In this document: one piece after another, positions 46,545-57,828 of the stretch
Layout: each line of letters starts with the position of its first letter
Position numbering within the stretch: position 1 is the first letter of the stretch
Assembly: GCA_029204225.1 (NCBI GenBank)
Contig: CM055092.1
Location: 86,104,032 to 86,168,031, forward strand
Direction: 5' to 3'
DNA length: 64,000 bases
DNA from: Diphasiastrum complanatum
Taxonomy: Eukaryota; Streptophyta; Lycopodiopsida; Lycopodiales; Lycopodiaceae
Notes under the pieces: model-generated
What the model was told of the DNA's origin: nothing
What the model saw: the letters and a program-made list of their open reading frames with translations, nothing else
Databases searched by the model: none
Made by a program: the position numbers and the translations under genes

Positions 46545-46990
46545 GTGGACATCATAGATGCACGATTCTGGGAGAAAATGATTCGCAAATCGCATTTGTG
46601 AACCAGAATCGCAAATTTTTTTACTTGAATCCCCCCCCCCCCCCCACGAAAGGGGTTCCCAAGGAATGGGAACGCATTCCCTGGTCACAGTTTTTGCAAA
46701 GACTAAAAAACAAGATAAGTGAAGCATGAAGCTTTGGGAATGTGATTGGGAACGTGTTCCCTGGTCACAGTTTCTGCTAAGACCTAAAAACAAAATAGAT
46801 GAGAGAGGATTGTTTATATTATGTGTAATTTCAATATACAAAATTCTATAAATTTCAGATTTATTATGTTGACGTGGCATTCCTGTTCCCATTTTTTTCA
46901 GGGACGTTTTTGCTCGCTCCCGTTCCCTGGTAACTATGCCACGAATCGCGACGCTCGAGCGATTCGGATCGCTGTCCGAATTGTGGACAA
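46545..46990. mobile_element. hAT-like element built from GATTCG words, with a GGGAAC-word element inside
   Basis: Body 46553-46982, flanked by an 8-bp direct repeat GTGGACAT (46545-46552) and GTGGACAA (46983-46990), one mismatch. The left terminus CATAGATGCACGATTC resembles CATAGTTGCACGAATC of the element at 59151. The outer parts repeat GATTCG, AATCGC and CGATTCGGATCG. The middle (about 46640-46935) uses a different word, GGGAACG/CGTTCCC, and ends CCTGGTAACTATG, so one such element probably sits inside another. A C-run lies at 46630-46646. No transposase. Confidence 0.7.
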
Positions 46991-48344
46991 CAATTTGTTA
47001 GTGCAACTATGGTGCACACTGCACATATAGTTGTACTAGTATCAATAATCGTAGATCATGGCTAGACCATAATAGGGTGTCAATTGAGAAGAGCTCCTAT
47101 GTAGTGGAGAAAAAGTGAACATGTTTAAAAAGTTTTTCGGCCAAATATAATGATGGCACCACATACCAAACACCATGATTATGACCTTGCCATAGTCTGA
47201 CATAAGAATGTTGTTGCTTGATACCAACAGAATTTTGCTATAATTGACCATAAGAACTTTGTGGGTGAGAATGCCTAGGGTGAAAAAATTCCAAAGAAAG
47301 CACCAACATAAATGACTAAGGTGAAAAATGCCATAAAAGGCTTAACAAAATGGTAGACACATTAGAATCTATATTTGATCCAGATTGATTTGAATAGATT
47401 TGAAAGCCAAAGAACCAAGATTTTGTTGGAACTATGATTTAACAAATTGTTTCAAGCAATAATATCAACTAATACAAACATTGACCTTAAGTGGGTTTCA
47501 AGTATTATGTGAAATCTATTGAAACAAGCACAAGGTAACAAATAAAGAACACCATATTACATGCAAAATGTCCAAGATGGTCTTATGACACTTGAATAAT
47601 ACTCATTAGCATAGAAGAATGTGATAAAAGAAAAATATGGAGAGCAATGTTAGGTGGTCTAACACAACTACTAGAATAGAGAAACCAGATGCTACCAAGT
47701 TGGAGTCTTGCAAGCACATCATCAATTAGAGGTATATGTATGAACGTGATGTTGCAAGAACATTGGTTCATGACTCAATAGAAAACCCAATTTTAGAGTG
47801 AGATATAAATGCAAGGGAGATCATTTTGAAGTGCACAAATGTATTCCAATTAAAGAAAGAATACTTGAAGTTGTAGAAACAAGTAGGAATGGCTATTGAA
47901 GGTAGAAAGAAAGAAAAAAATGTCAATCTCTTATGGGTACTGAAAGGTTTATAATACTAAAATGTATATTTGATGTATTTCAATCTATGAGAGTGTATTG
48001 CTTCCCCGAAATAAAAATTGAATAGAAATTGGTAGCAGAGTTGTAGTGAAAGTATGAATATTATTATCCCCTAGATCTATCCATCCAACGAAAGTGAGAA
48101 TATCCATCCAATGAAAGTGAGAACCATCTTGTTCCTGGGTTAATTTTGTCAAGAATGCCATAATAATTAAATTTATGAATCTGGATATATTCCAATCTCA
48201 CATATAGATAAAGAATGTCGTAATAAAAGTTAGGGATGGTGTTGTGCATGCTGTACATTGATATTGAATGAGTTGATGTGTATCAATATACGAATCTCAA
48301 GTTTGATGGTATCACAATTTGTCGACACCCTTTCTTGGTCATGG
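46991..48344 (+). other. Intron sequence, no feature recognised
   Basis: AT-rich, short frames only, none with a domain. Confidence 0.5.
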
Positions 48345-48800
48345 TGTCTGAAAGAAATGTGTGCCTAGATATGGACTACTGGGTCCATAGACTGCATGGA
48401 TTGTAGGGCCTACATTCATTTGTATTTATTTGTTAGCCACGAGCCCTTTTTATTCATGTATAGGCCTAAGAGTTTTTTATGCATGTATATTAGGACTAGC
48501 CAAGAGCCAAATATAACTGTTTGGTATTAGAGTGGAGGTCGTACCAAAAGGGCACACTATTTTCCCTCCTATGATCCTATTTTGGATAAACTTAGGCTTA
48601 GTGTCTAGAAGATTCTATTTTAGGTTCCTGTTGGGTATAAGTAGGGCCTAGACACATTTGTTTCTTAGCTTATGATTTGATAGTACTTGGGCTCTTCTTG
48701 GGAGAACTTTTATCTTTGCTATTGCTTGTTGGGTTGTTAGATTGCTTCATGTGTTGTCAATTTATGCTTCATTGATGCTAGAATCTACAGTTAAGTTCTT
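48345..48800 (+). repeat. Possible decayed LTR with primer-binding-like end
   Basis: Ends near ...TTCTTAGC followed by TTGGTAGCAAAGT (about 48805), a degenerate form of the TGGTATCAGAGC primer-binding site. The inner sequence GGGCTCTTCTTGGGAGAAC ... GCTTCATTGATG resembles an LTR R/U5 end. No partner LTR found; boundaries are guesses. Confidence 0.35.
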
Positions 48801-48904
48801 AGCTTGGTAGCAAAGTATTTTCCTAAGCAATTGGAAAGGTGTTAGTTTCTTCTAATTTTTCTCTCTCTAGATGCTTTCTCTTTGGTCATTTTTCTCTCTA
48901 TAGA

Positions 48905-49111
48905 CCTAAATCTTAGAAGCCCGTTCCGACCAAAATGGGTCGGAACGTTCCGTACGTTCCTCGTCGGAACGATATTCATATAAATTTAATCACTTTAATT
49001 ATTTATATGAATTAAATCCTTAGTTAAAAAAACGTATTTTAATTTTTTTTTTTTTGAGGGCATCGTTCCAGAACGCGTTCCGTTTCGGAACGGGCATTTA
49101 GGTCCTAAATC
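48905..49111. mobile_element. hAT-like element built from GGAACG/CGTTCC words
   Basis: Body 48913-49103 (191 bp) between perfect 8-bp direct repeats CCTAAATC (48905-48912 and 49104-49111). Near both ends is GCCCGTTCCG in inverted orientation. CGTTCC/GGAACG occurs about eight times in 190 bp, in both orientations. The 8-bp duplication is typical of hAT elements. There is no coding capacity. Confidence 0.75.
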
Positions 49112-49699
49112 AATATTTTTCACCACAACTTTGTGTTTGTGATAGGACTTGAGTTTTGTCGGTTTTCTAGGCATCCCTTTAGAAGTGCTTTTCTTTGTTG
49201 GCCGTTTTTCGGATACTCTAAATTTCAAGTTTTGAAGAAGGCTATCACTTTCATAGTTTAAGCATAAAAAATTGGAATAGTTACATTTATTGGGAGCGCA
49301 AGATCGTGTGCCTACAAAAGCAGACAACACGTCTATTAGAGTCCTCTTCAAAAAGTAATTGCGCAAGAAAAGTTTTTGTCAGGAGGAGTAGATTCACATT
49401 TTTGGACCACCTTTTTTCTTCAACATTTGATTGGATATAGATGTTTTATGTTGTCGTACTAAAGACCCAATTTTAATTTCCTGTTTTGAAAGATTATGTT
49501 TGTATTCTTTGTTTCCCAACGAACTCATAGCAATTTATAGCTTGTTGATTGGACTTCCTATATTGTAATTTACTTTTGAAAGGATTTTCCCGCTTTTGTT
49601 ACTCTCGTCACTTTTACAATTTTTTGGGTCATTCATCTTTCTTTTTCAATGTTTGGTTACTCTTTGCTACTTGAAAAATAACAATCTTTTTCCAAATTC

Positions 49700-50310
49700 A
49701 TGACACAACTTGTGTGGGTCATCCAAGTTTACATAGGACTTTAGAGTTGGTAAAATATATATTTTTAATGTCGAGTCATATGTGATGGAATGTAGACCCT
49801 GTCAACTAGCTAAAGCTGAACGCTTTAAAGCTTGTGGTTTATTACATATCTTAGATATCCCTAACCAGAGATGGGAAAGCATATTTATGAATTTTGTAAT
49901 TGGACTTCCCAAGACCCAACAAGAAAATCACTAAGTTCGCCACATTCATACTTGTAAAGTCTACTGTAAGGGCTTTGGATTTAGCCCAAATTTTCGTTGA
50001 AATATTATTTAGGCTGTACGGATTGCTAGGTGATATCGTTAGCGATAGAGATTTGAACTTCACAGGTCATTTCTGGTCGGTGGTTTTCCACAAGCTTGAG
50101 ACTTCCCTTAGTCCTAGTTCTACTGATCATCTTGAATTAGGTCAATAGATTGCAACGACTAATCAAACTATGGAAGATATGTTGAGGACATATGTTTCTC
50201 ACAAGCAATCTCAATGGGAAGATTATCATCCTTTGATAGAGCTTGCTTATAATAGTAGTGCACATATGGTTTTCATGGTTTCCCCTTTTATGAGCCTCAT
50301 TGTTGCTTAA
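49700..50310 (+). pseudogene. Gypsy integrase relic
   Basis: Integrase zinc finger remnant (GHPSLHRTLELV, then CRPCQLAKAERFKACGLL) at about 49713-49840. Then come IPNQRWESIFMNFVIGLPKTQ, a frame change, LFRLYGLLGDIVSDRDLNFTGHFW and WEDYHPLIELAYNSS. Many stops and shifts. It closely parallels the integrase of the element at 60205-62872, so both belong to one chromovirus lineage. Confidence 0.9.
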
Positions 50311-51891
50311 TGATATTCTTTGTTTAGATACCTGTTGTGGGATGCATTTGCTCGTATTCTTTTTGCTTGTGATCAACAACGGTTTTTACAAATAGCTTGG
50401 GGCATTGGACCTCTCCACCTTCGATGCTACCTACAATTATTTGGCATGCTTGATTGCTCTAAGTTGTTTGGAATCATTGTGATGCCTTATGTTGTTTCCG
50501 ACATTGCGACTGGCCTGCCCCTGCTGTTAATATCACTCTTACTCTTGTTCAAGGAGATTCACTGTAGTGGTTTCTTACTTGAGATTGTTGTCCTAGTTAG
50601 GTATCGGCTTTGCCACATCTATTGGGCTCCTTTATATGCTATTTGCAGTTTACTTTCATGATGGTTACATATGTAGGGGTGGCCTATTTGATTCCACCAT
50701 GGTTTTCCATTCAACTATCAAACATTATAGCACATATGTGAATTCCTTGGTCTTCTGCGATATTTGTTTCGGTTACAAGTATTCAGGGTTTGTTTGGATC
50801 GTTTGGGCTAGTTTTGAATGTTGTTCGTTCAGTCTTCTATGGTTTCTATCATACTCTTTGGATGGTTGGCTTGGTTTATCATGTTGGCTTTTGGTGGAGA
50901 GCTTGTGGTGTTGCTTACCTTGATGCATCAAGGCAATGGCATCCTCCGTCCTTATCTTCCTTAACTTTGTGCTTATGGGTAATGTTCTATGCCCCTAATG
51001 CTTGGTATGATTGATTGCTACTTGTACATTGGTGTGGTCTTTGAGTTTTAGCCAACTTGAAGCAGTTGTATCTGACTATCTACGAATACCTATTCACAAC
51101 AATCAACTGCACAGTCTTCCATGGATGTCAATGAAACCATTTTACTCTGTTGTCACTGATAAGTAGCCTTTGAAGGATTGACATCCACAAATTTTCCTGA
51201 TACACACCTCTTGGCCAATAAGGTGTGCCCATATGTCTAAAATATATAAAATCCAGAAGTCTTCCTCATCATGCCTACCTGTTCACTGAATGTCCGTCTT
51301 TCTCTCTGGAAAGGATATACTCTCACTAAAATACTTCAGTGATGTTGGAGGCCAGTCGGTTTTCCTTATGCCTTTCACATTCTGTGTATCTAACATTCTA
51401 TCATACCATTCCATTATACGATTGTTGAATATTGTCCAAGAATGAAGAGCTGTGTAAAGTCACCAAGCACCACACTATGTTTCTGATTATCGATTGTCAC
51501 TGCTTAGTGAACAGAATTTAGCATGAGGGACTTTTACAGTTTTTACTTTGCTAAAGTTCCCCACGAATCATCTCTTTTCTCGTTTCTCTTTTTTTCTCCT
51601 GATTAACAATGCAGGATAACCCAGTCACCAGTGATGCTTAATCCTTTCAGCTTGTCTCAATATGGCGAGATCAGTTTTTTGAAGAACAAACTTGCTCTAT
51701 CTTTGTTAACCTTCAAAAATAGGTACATCGTTCCATTCAAAGTGAATCTTTCATTTTTTGATATGAATTTTGAGCCAGAGTGGCTTTATTTTATAATAAT
51801 GAATGGATTCTTTGGCATGCTGGCCACAATTGTAGGTAAAGGTATTTTACAGTCCAGAACTTGACAAACTCTAACGTGAAGACGTTGGCAG
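50311..51891 (+). other. End of 8.9-kb PIEZO intron, no feature recognised
   Basis: T- and G-rich intronic sequence; hydrophobic chance frames at 50320-51014 have no motif. Ends GACGTTGGCAG at the next exon. Confidence 0.55.
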
Positions 51892-52020
51892 ATGTACAAA
51901 ATGCAACGGTTCTCTTCCTCGCTGTTACTGCATGGTGTATACGGAAAAGTGCCCATGTCATCTCATTGGTACTTATTTTTGTGGTTGCCAGGAAGGATGG
52001 CCTTCTTCATGCAGTCTACA
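51892..52020 (+). CDS. PIEZO: PIEZO exon (tenth identified)
   Basis: Completes a split Asp codon, then DVQNATVLFLAVTAWCIRKS and a membrane segment VISLVLIFVVARKDGLLHAVY. It is equivalent to the block L-x-VATIAWG-x-RK-x-S ... K-x-GF-x-HAVY of plant PIEZO. Leaves one base before GTAAGT, a perfect donor. Confidence 0.95.
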
Positions 52021-53646
52021 GTAAGTGAACAGCTCTGTAAGTTGGACTCCGTAAAAGTTCATTTTTCAAAAGAATGATATTTTCTTTTGTAAGCAAAAAG
52101 AAATATTGACACATTTAGAAAGGTTTTCTATAGATTTTTAAGCTCTTCCTTAGAAGTTAGGATAGGTTCTGAAAGCCAGGCATTATAGAGCTTATTTGTT
52201 GGCAGGAAATTTTGAGAACAGCCTTTTTCATGTCGCTGTCATTTGGAGCTACTTTTTTTTCCACCGAAATCTATAAAAGTCTAAAGTTTTCTAGAGCTGT
52301 ACGAAATGTTCTTTTGGTTGATTATTCTGCTGTATATGAATTTGGTATGGCATTGATCTTCCTGTGGCATGATCTAGATGTCGAGGTTCAATTTCATTTT
52401 GAAGATATGAATTTACCTTAAAAAAAATCAAGCTCACAAGTTTTTGCCTACCTTCTATCAGCAATTCAGAAGAAAGAACCTCTCTAGGTGACGGTGCATA
52501 AAATTCGCATGGCTGTTTATTTGTGGTCTGTAACATTTGAATCTATTAGTATGATTTTGAGTAACCACTGTAGAGCCTGTTGAATAAATGCTGATAAGCA
52601 TTTATCAAAGATCAGTGCGCCATGATGAAGAAAAATGATTGACATCGCAGTTTTGTTTGAGCTGTCTTTTGATAAGCTAACCAACATATGTATAGAGCAA
52701 ACAGTTGGAGTTGAAATTTCATGACTAGGAATCATGCTCCGATATCTTGCTGGCCAGCCTTTTGATACAAGATTTAGGACCTTGAGCGTTCTTTATATTT
52801 AATTTCAGCTAAGATTATGGAAAAGACAATGCTTTTTGATGATGAAAACTGGAAAATGAGCCCATCTTTCGATTGGTCTAAGATATAGTTAGAAGTGCTA
52901 TCTTAAAGCTTAAGTCTCTATTTTTAAGTTCCTTTTTGTGCTCTTCCAGTCCTAGATCATAATGGACTATTATAAATGCTCATTTCAGAACACCATAAGG
53001 TTGTGCTTGTCTTCGAGTTCTCATTAGGTTTCAATCCAAGTTCACTTCATTTCATGCCATGAATGACTTCTATAGGCTTAAAGTTCCAAACTGGTATTTT
53101 CTTTCAGGACCTTTGAGCCTTATAGCAAGAAGAGGAAGTAATATGACGTTTTTTCTTCTACGTCCCTCTGCTCTCACCAGTAATCATGTTGCCCCGCCAT
53201 GATAGGCAATCAATGTCATTAACCCCATCAAGTAAACTCCTGGTCAGGCAGTTTACTACAAAGATTTGCTTCACATAATCCGGGTTTGCGAAGTTCTTTA
53301 ATAAGAAGATTTGTGTCACAGGAAAACGTTGATAATTCAGGTCTTTTTGTTGTTTATCTGGAGAGTATCACTGGCCATTTGTCTATCAAAGATGTTGTCA
53401 CCTGCAAAATTAGGGTTTTTGCATGTAGGGATGACAAAGCTGGTCGAAACGGCCCTCCACTATGGCACATGTTCTCTCTGCTCGTATTATTTAGCTACTA
53501 TGCTTGAATAGATTAAGAAGCATGCTGACCTCCTTTCTACACCAAGTTGTGTATTAGTTGACTCATAGTCATACCTAATTCAACTTGAATCTTGCAATAA
53601 TAGTCTCAGAGTTGGTTGTAACTGCTAATTGTTCTATTCTGTGCAG
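52021..53646 (+). other. PIEZO intron, 1.6 kb
   Basis: No transposon recognised. Ends TTCTGTGCAG. Confidence 0.7.
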
Positions 53647-53820
53647 TGATATTTTTCATGATCTATTTGGTATATCCATCTGCAGCAACACGGACAAGAA
53701 AGTACTTGATTCTGTTTTGTGAACTGCACTTTGCACTTCTCTACTTATTGCAGCTGGATTGGATTTCTATGCAATTGGAAAGTCATGCAGCTTTTTGCAA
53801 GCCAATTCTCTCTCAATTGG
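53647..53820 (+). CDS. PIEZO: PIEZO exon (eleventh identified, last in window)
   Basis: Completes the Met codon of HAVYMIFF, then IYLVYPSAATRTRKYLILFCE, then LHFALLYLLQLDWIS and a short loop ending ILSQLG. The plant PIEZO counterpart is RK-x-LI-LLCE-x-HFALLY-x-L. Leaves one base before GTACGA. The next exon, expected to start just after the conserved QLG, was not found before the window end, so the following intron exceeds 10 kb. Confidence 0.95.
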
Positions 53821-56800
53821 GTACGAAATGAACTTTCATGTGGACCATGGGGGAGATTCTGAACTGCTATGGACCCGTTGCTGTACAACAAAATGGGATA
53901 GTTGTTAGGATCACTTGCTCACTGTCTGTTTCACTCTAACAGATTTACGTTTCTCTAATTATGCACTTTGGAAGATTGTTGTGTTAATTTCACTTTTGTC
54001 AGTCTTGCTCAAGCAAACCTGAGGTGGTCAGTTCAGAAAATTATGGAACTAGGACTCCTTTTTAACATCCTCTCAAATAGAAGTTGAAGTCTTACTCCTT
54101 ATATTCCTTGCCAGTTTGGATTTTGAGGAAAAACTGCGCTCTTTCCTATAACAAAGCATAATGCCTCAACTTTTTTAGGGGTTTTAGTATCAAAAATCTC
54201 TTCAATATTAATGTGCAGTTGCTAGTTGATCCATGTGCAGGACTCAATTTATTTCATAAAAGGTCTTTTTAATTTGAAGTACTTAGAGTAGGAAACTATC
54301 ACCAAGATACTATGGACCATAAAATTTCATTAAGAAAGTCAGTGAGCTAGCTTACAAGTTTGAGCAATTTGATGGATGTAGAGTTCATTCAGTGTTTCAT
54401 ATAAGTCCCTCGAAGAAGTGCTTACATCAGCGTGACAACCTAGTTGAAGGCTTGGTGTCACTACAGGAAACAGGGGCCATAGAACATGGGCCTGATAGCA
54501 GACTAGATAAGAAACAGAGGTGATTGAAATCATATTATTCATTTGTTTCTAGTGGTTTGAAAAGAGCTTCCTATGTCAAATTTGCTTGGGAGAGTCACTA
54601 TAGGTGACAACAGTTGTATCCAAAGTTTGTCATCGAGGAGCAATGACTTTCATGAAGGGGTAGAGCATGTTAGACCACAGTTGTGGATCTAATCGGCTCT
54701 GGGAGGACTAGTCACCAGAAGGGTCAAGTGACCTGTACTAGTATGCCACCAACAGTGAGGTAGTAGGACCGTCATGCAACTAACTAGTTGACCCTAATTC
54801 ATACAGGTCATAACTAGGGTTAATCGACAAGGACCGGAGTGGTCTAGTGATGACTTAGGCATGGAGGGCCAAGGGGTGGCTGTTCAACGATTTACTATAG
54901 CTATAGCTTAAAGGATCAGGTAGGTGGAGGTCATGCCTAGTGGGTGATCATCCATGCATTGGTGGCATGCAACCTTAGGTTTGGATTCTTTGGAACAACA
55001 GGTAGGACTTATTGTACAACCTAAGGCTAGGAGAAGATTTATTCTTACAGATTGACTAGTGTGCATTAGCAAGCTTAGGAGTTATGGAATGTAAATACTC
55101 ACCAAATGTATCAGGATCCCCAAAAGATTGCTAGCAGGGGAGACACATTATTGAACATCTCTTTCAGGTTCAATTTGTTTTAAATGTTACTATTTGCTTA
55201 TGGGAGATGAGGCTTTTTACCTTCACATGGTAGGTGTGTACCTAAACCTCCAACAAGACGAGAATATTATCCTAATGCTAACAAGGCCTATGAGGCAGAA
55301 TCATGTGGTCCATTGACGAATAATATAGATGATGTGCTGGGGACCCAATGTCTGATGTAGAGTCCATAAATAGCCTGTAACTAGCCCTCCTAAACAACTT
55401 TGTCTTATGTGTAGGAGATTCCGTTAGTTACAAAGGCGGATCATATTGCAAAAATGTATATGGTAACAAAGTAGTTGCAAAATTTATGAAGTCGAAAAAG
55501 AAGCTAGTGCAGAGACAACATCAGCACACCAGCAATGAAACTCGTTTCATTTTTCTTTGAAAATTTTCCCTTTTTTGAAGTATTTATTTTGTCCTGTTGG
55601 CCCCCAAAAGTGGCCAATTGAGCCCAAACATTACCAAATGGGTCCAATAGGGGGGCCAATTGGCCTATTGGGCCCTACATCCTAAAAACGAGATTATGTG
55701 TTTATGAATTATGGATTGTAAAGGGATAAGATCATTTTTTTCATGGAAGATGATTAGGATGTTGTAGTCTCTCTGAATGAGAAGATGGAGAAGCTTGAAA
55801 CCAAGACACATGCGGGGTTGGACAATATGGATTAGATGGAAGTATGTCATCTTGTCTCTTTTAGATTTTATGTAGTCACACTTTCTCACCCTGATTTGGG
55901 CTATACTTGGTCAAGGTTGTGAGTTTACTCCTACCTCACCTAAGCATGTTCTTTCTCTAGAATATCCTCCTCCATCATTGTTCCTTCTATCTCTATCAGT
56001 ATATCCTTTTCATTGTTACATTTGTCTCAAAAGATTAGTTATTCATTTAGCTTATATCCCTCAAATGTTTCACTTTTCTTGCTTCCTTTTTCATTTTACG
56101 ACATTAAATTCCTCATTTTGCAACATCCACATCTTCATTTTGTGGAATCAACGTCTTCCTTATGCATCATCAACATTTTGATTCTAAAAAAAACACTGTG
56201 AACATCGTCTTGAGTGTATTGATTGTAGGCAAGTTATTAGGGCTTTATACAGTTATTTGGGCCCTCGAGAACCACAACTTGTGAGCTTTCAAAGGATATT
56301 TATCCAACAACATTTGGATCCTCAAAGTACTTCATAAAATAGGCACTAAGAAGTTAAGTGACCTAAAGAAACTAGTATAGCAAGCATTATGGACCAATTA
56401 GTTTAGTTAGGGTCTTAAAAGACTATATACAATGCTTCCAGTCTCACATGAAAGCAAGTGGTCGTCCAAGAGCTTGGCATGGGGGAGTAGGTTAGAGTTA
56501 ACACGACTAGCTTATCATATTCATAGATCTTTGTTGTGGCATTCTCTCATGTATCAATAAGCTCTTTTGATCACTGAAGCTCTCTCTTGCAATGTTGATT
56601 TTAGAATAGTTCTATTCGAGTTGTTATCAGATTTTGGTCTTTGTAGACGTTGATGAAGGTAATCCAATCTGATATGAAATCCCTCTCTCTCTAATTTATG
56701 AAATTATGGGCATTACTGCTTTCTAATCTCTGAAGTTGCTATGATTCAACAATCCAACTCTTTAACAATTTATCACCTTCATGTTTGGAACAAGTAATGA

Positions 56801-57037
56801 GTCCACGGTCAATTTTTGTGTTGAGCCATATTGAATGCAAACATTTTCTTCAATTATATGCTTAAATGTTAATTGATTGTTAGTGATTAGGCAAAATAAA
56901 CAAGTTGGGGAAAACTCGATAGTACTACCTATCATTTAAAGACATCGTGAGACCTTTTGTCAATTGACTGTTTGTGATCCATTGTGCACATCCTGTCAGA
57001 TCACATGCACTTTTCATTCCTCAGGCAGTTGTGACTC
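53821..57037 (+). other. Start of next PIEZO intron, no feature recognised
   Basis: AT-rich intronic sequence. Short frames only; none continues the PIEZO protein. No LTR or terminal repeat recognised. Confidence 0.5.
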
Positions 57038-57286
57038 ATGAGCTACCTCACTGACCTTTCTAATAAACTGCCATGGTCCACAATACAATTGAGACGAATT
57101 ATCAGTCACATGAATGATTTAATCTACAAATCAGTTTATCTGCAAGACTACAGCTCAGACGATAACAGAAATAATGCATATGACATGACACGACAATACT
57201 CGAGTTTCTGGAACGAGTTCGACTTGGTTGAAGAATTTGTACAAGTCTGTGATAACAGAGAGAAAGATCGAATAAGGCACAAGTGA
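57038..57286 (+). CDS. Unassigned protein-like ORF, possibly a captured exon
   Basis: An 82-codon frame starting ATGAGCTACC, ending IRHK-stop. The composition is strongly protein-like: LPWSTIQLRRIISHMNDLI, then LQDYSSDDNRNNAYDMTR, then SFWNEFDLVEEFVQVCDNRE. I do not recognise the family. It is not a PIEZO exon and is not part of the copia element next to it. A CATTCCTCAG acceptor-like site lies 14 bases upstream. It may be an exon of another gene, a captured gene fragment or a transposon piece. Confidence 0.4.
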   Translation: MSYLTDLSNKLPWSTIQLRRIISHMNDLIYKSVYLQDYSSDDNRNNAYDMTRQYSSFWNEFDLVEEFVQVCDNREKDRIRHK

Positions 57287-57418
57287 AAACTAACATAATG
57301 TCAGAGTAATTTTTCTTTTTGTAATATGAGTAACTATGTCGTAACCTTTTATATATGTTTTACATTGATTGTTATCGTATATACACACATGGCTATGCGA
57401 TTAAAAGAATGATTAATC

Positions 57419-57828
57419 TGTACTTTTACGAATAGGATTAAGGCACTTCGTGCTGTTAGCAGTCGCTGTTAGACAAAATCCGATTCCATTAGAGATTCTG
57501 TCCAGGCGTGATGAAGGTACTGTTGAGCCGTCGAATGATCGAATCAAAGAGTCGAGTCAATAGCATGTAATGCTTTAATGATTTGATGACGATGACGGGA
57601 TAGTCGAACGATAGTTCGACAGTTGTTGATTTGATAGTTCGATAGGTTGGCTTGACTCGATAGTTCGAGCATCTCGACACATGTTATTAAATCCTTTCTA
57701 TTTCTGCAGACTGTTAGAAAACCAGTGTATTTCTGTAGAGTATGCAGATGTACAGATATTTACATATAGCAAATGAATGGATCTAGATTAGCCATGAGAC
57801 AAGGGCTGGAGACGATAGAAATCCAACA
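57419..57828 (-). repeat. Copia 3' LTR (element on - strand)
   Basis: On the - strand the LTR starts TGTTGGATTTC right after the polypurine tract TTAAAGGGGGGGG (57842-57829). The U3 part (57520-57670) repeats TCGAACTATCGA-type words in both orientations. The inner boundary near 57419 is approximate, and the partner LTR is missing. Confidence 0.6.

Larger units (their letters stand above)
19749..53820 (+). other. PIEZO: PIEZO gene span (partial: 11 exons, N-terminal part)
   Basis: PIEZO proteins are very large multi-pass membrane channels that open on membrane tension. In plants they act at the plasma membrane and the vacuole. Eleven exons here join to 1,695 nt with every splice phase compatible and GT/AG borders throughout. 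The product follows the plant PIEZO N-terminus in order: a first hydrophobic pair of segments, an HPSWISFPYF block, a RxLPI block, FFTYGFPV, YAFPSL, GLWHY-x-x-PGL, HAVYMIFF and a CELHFALLYLLQ block. These are the outer blade repeats, and the pore domain lies far beyond the window. The start codon exon was not located upstream, and the gene continues past the right edge. Introns range from 211 bp to 16.7 kb and are loaded with transposons. No in-frame stop interrupts the joined exons, so the gene looks functional. Confidence 0.9.

Noticed and set aside
50320-51014. Hydrophobic ORFs after the gypsy relic as an additional gene
   Set aside because: Composition is explained by T-rich DNA, frames overlap and shift, and no domain is visible.
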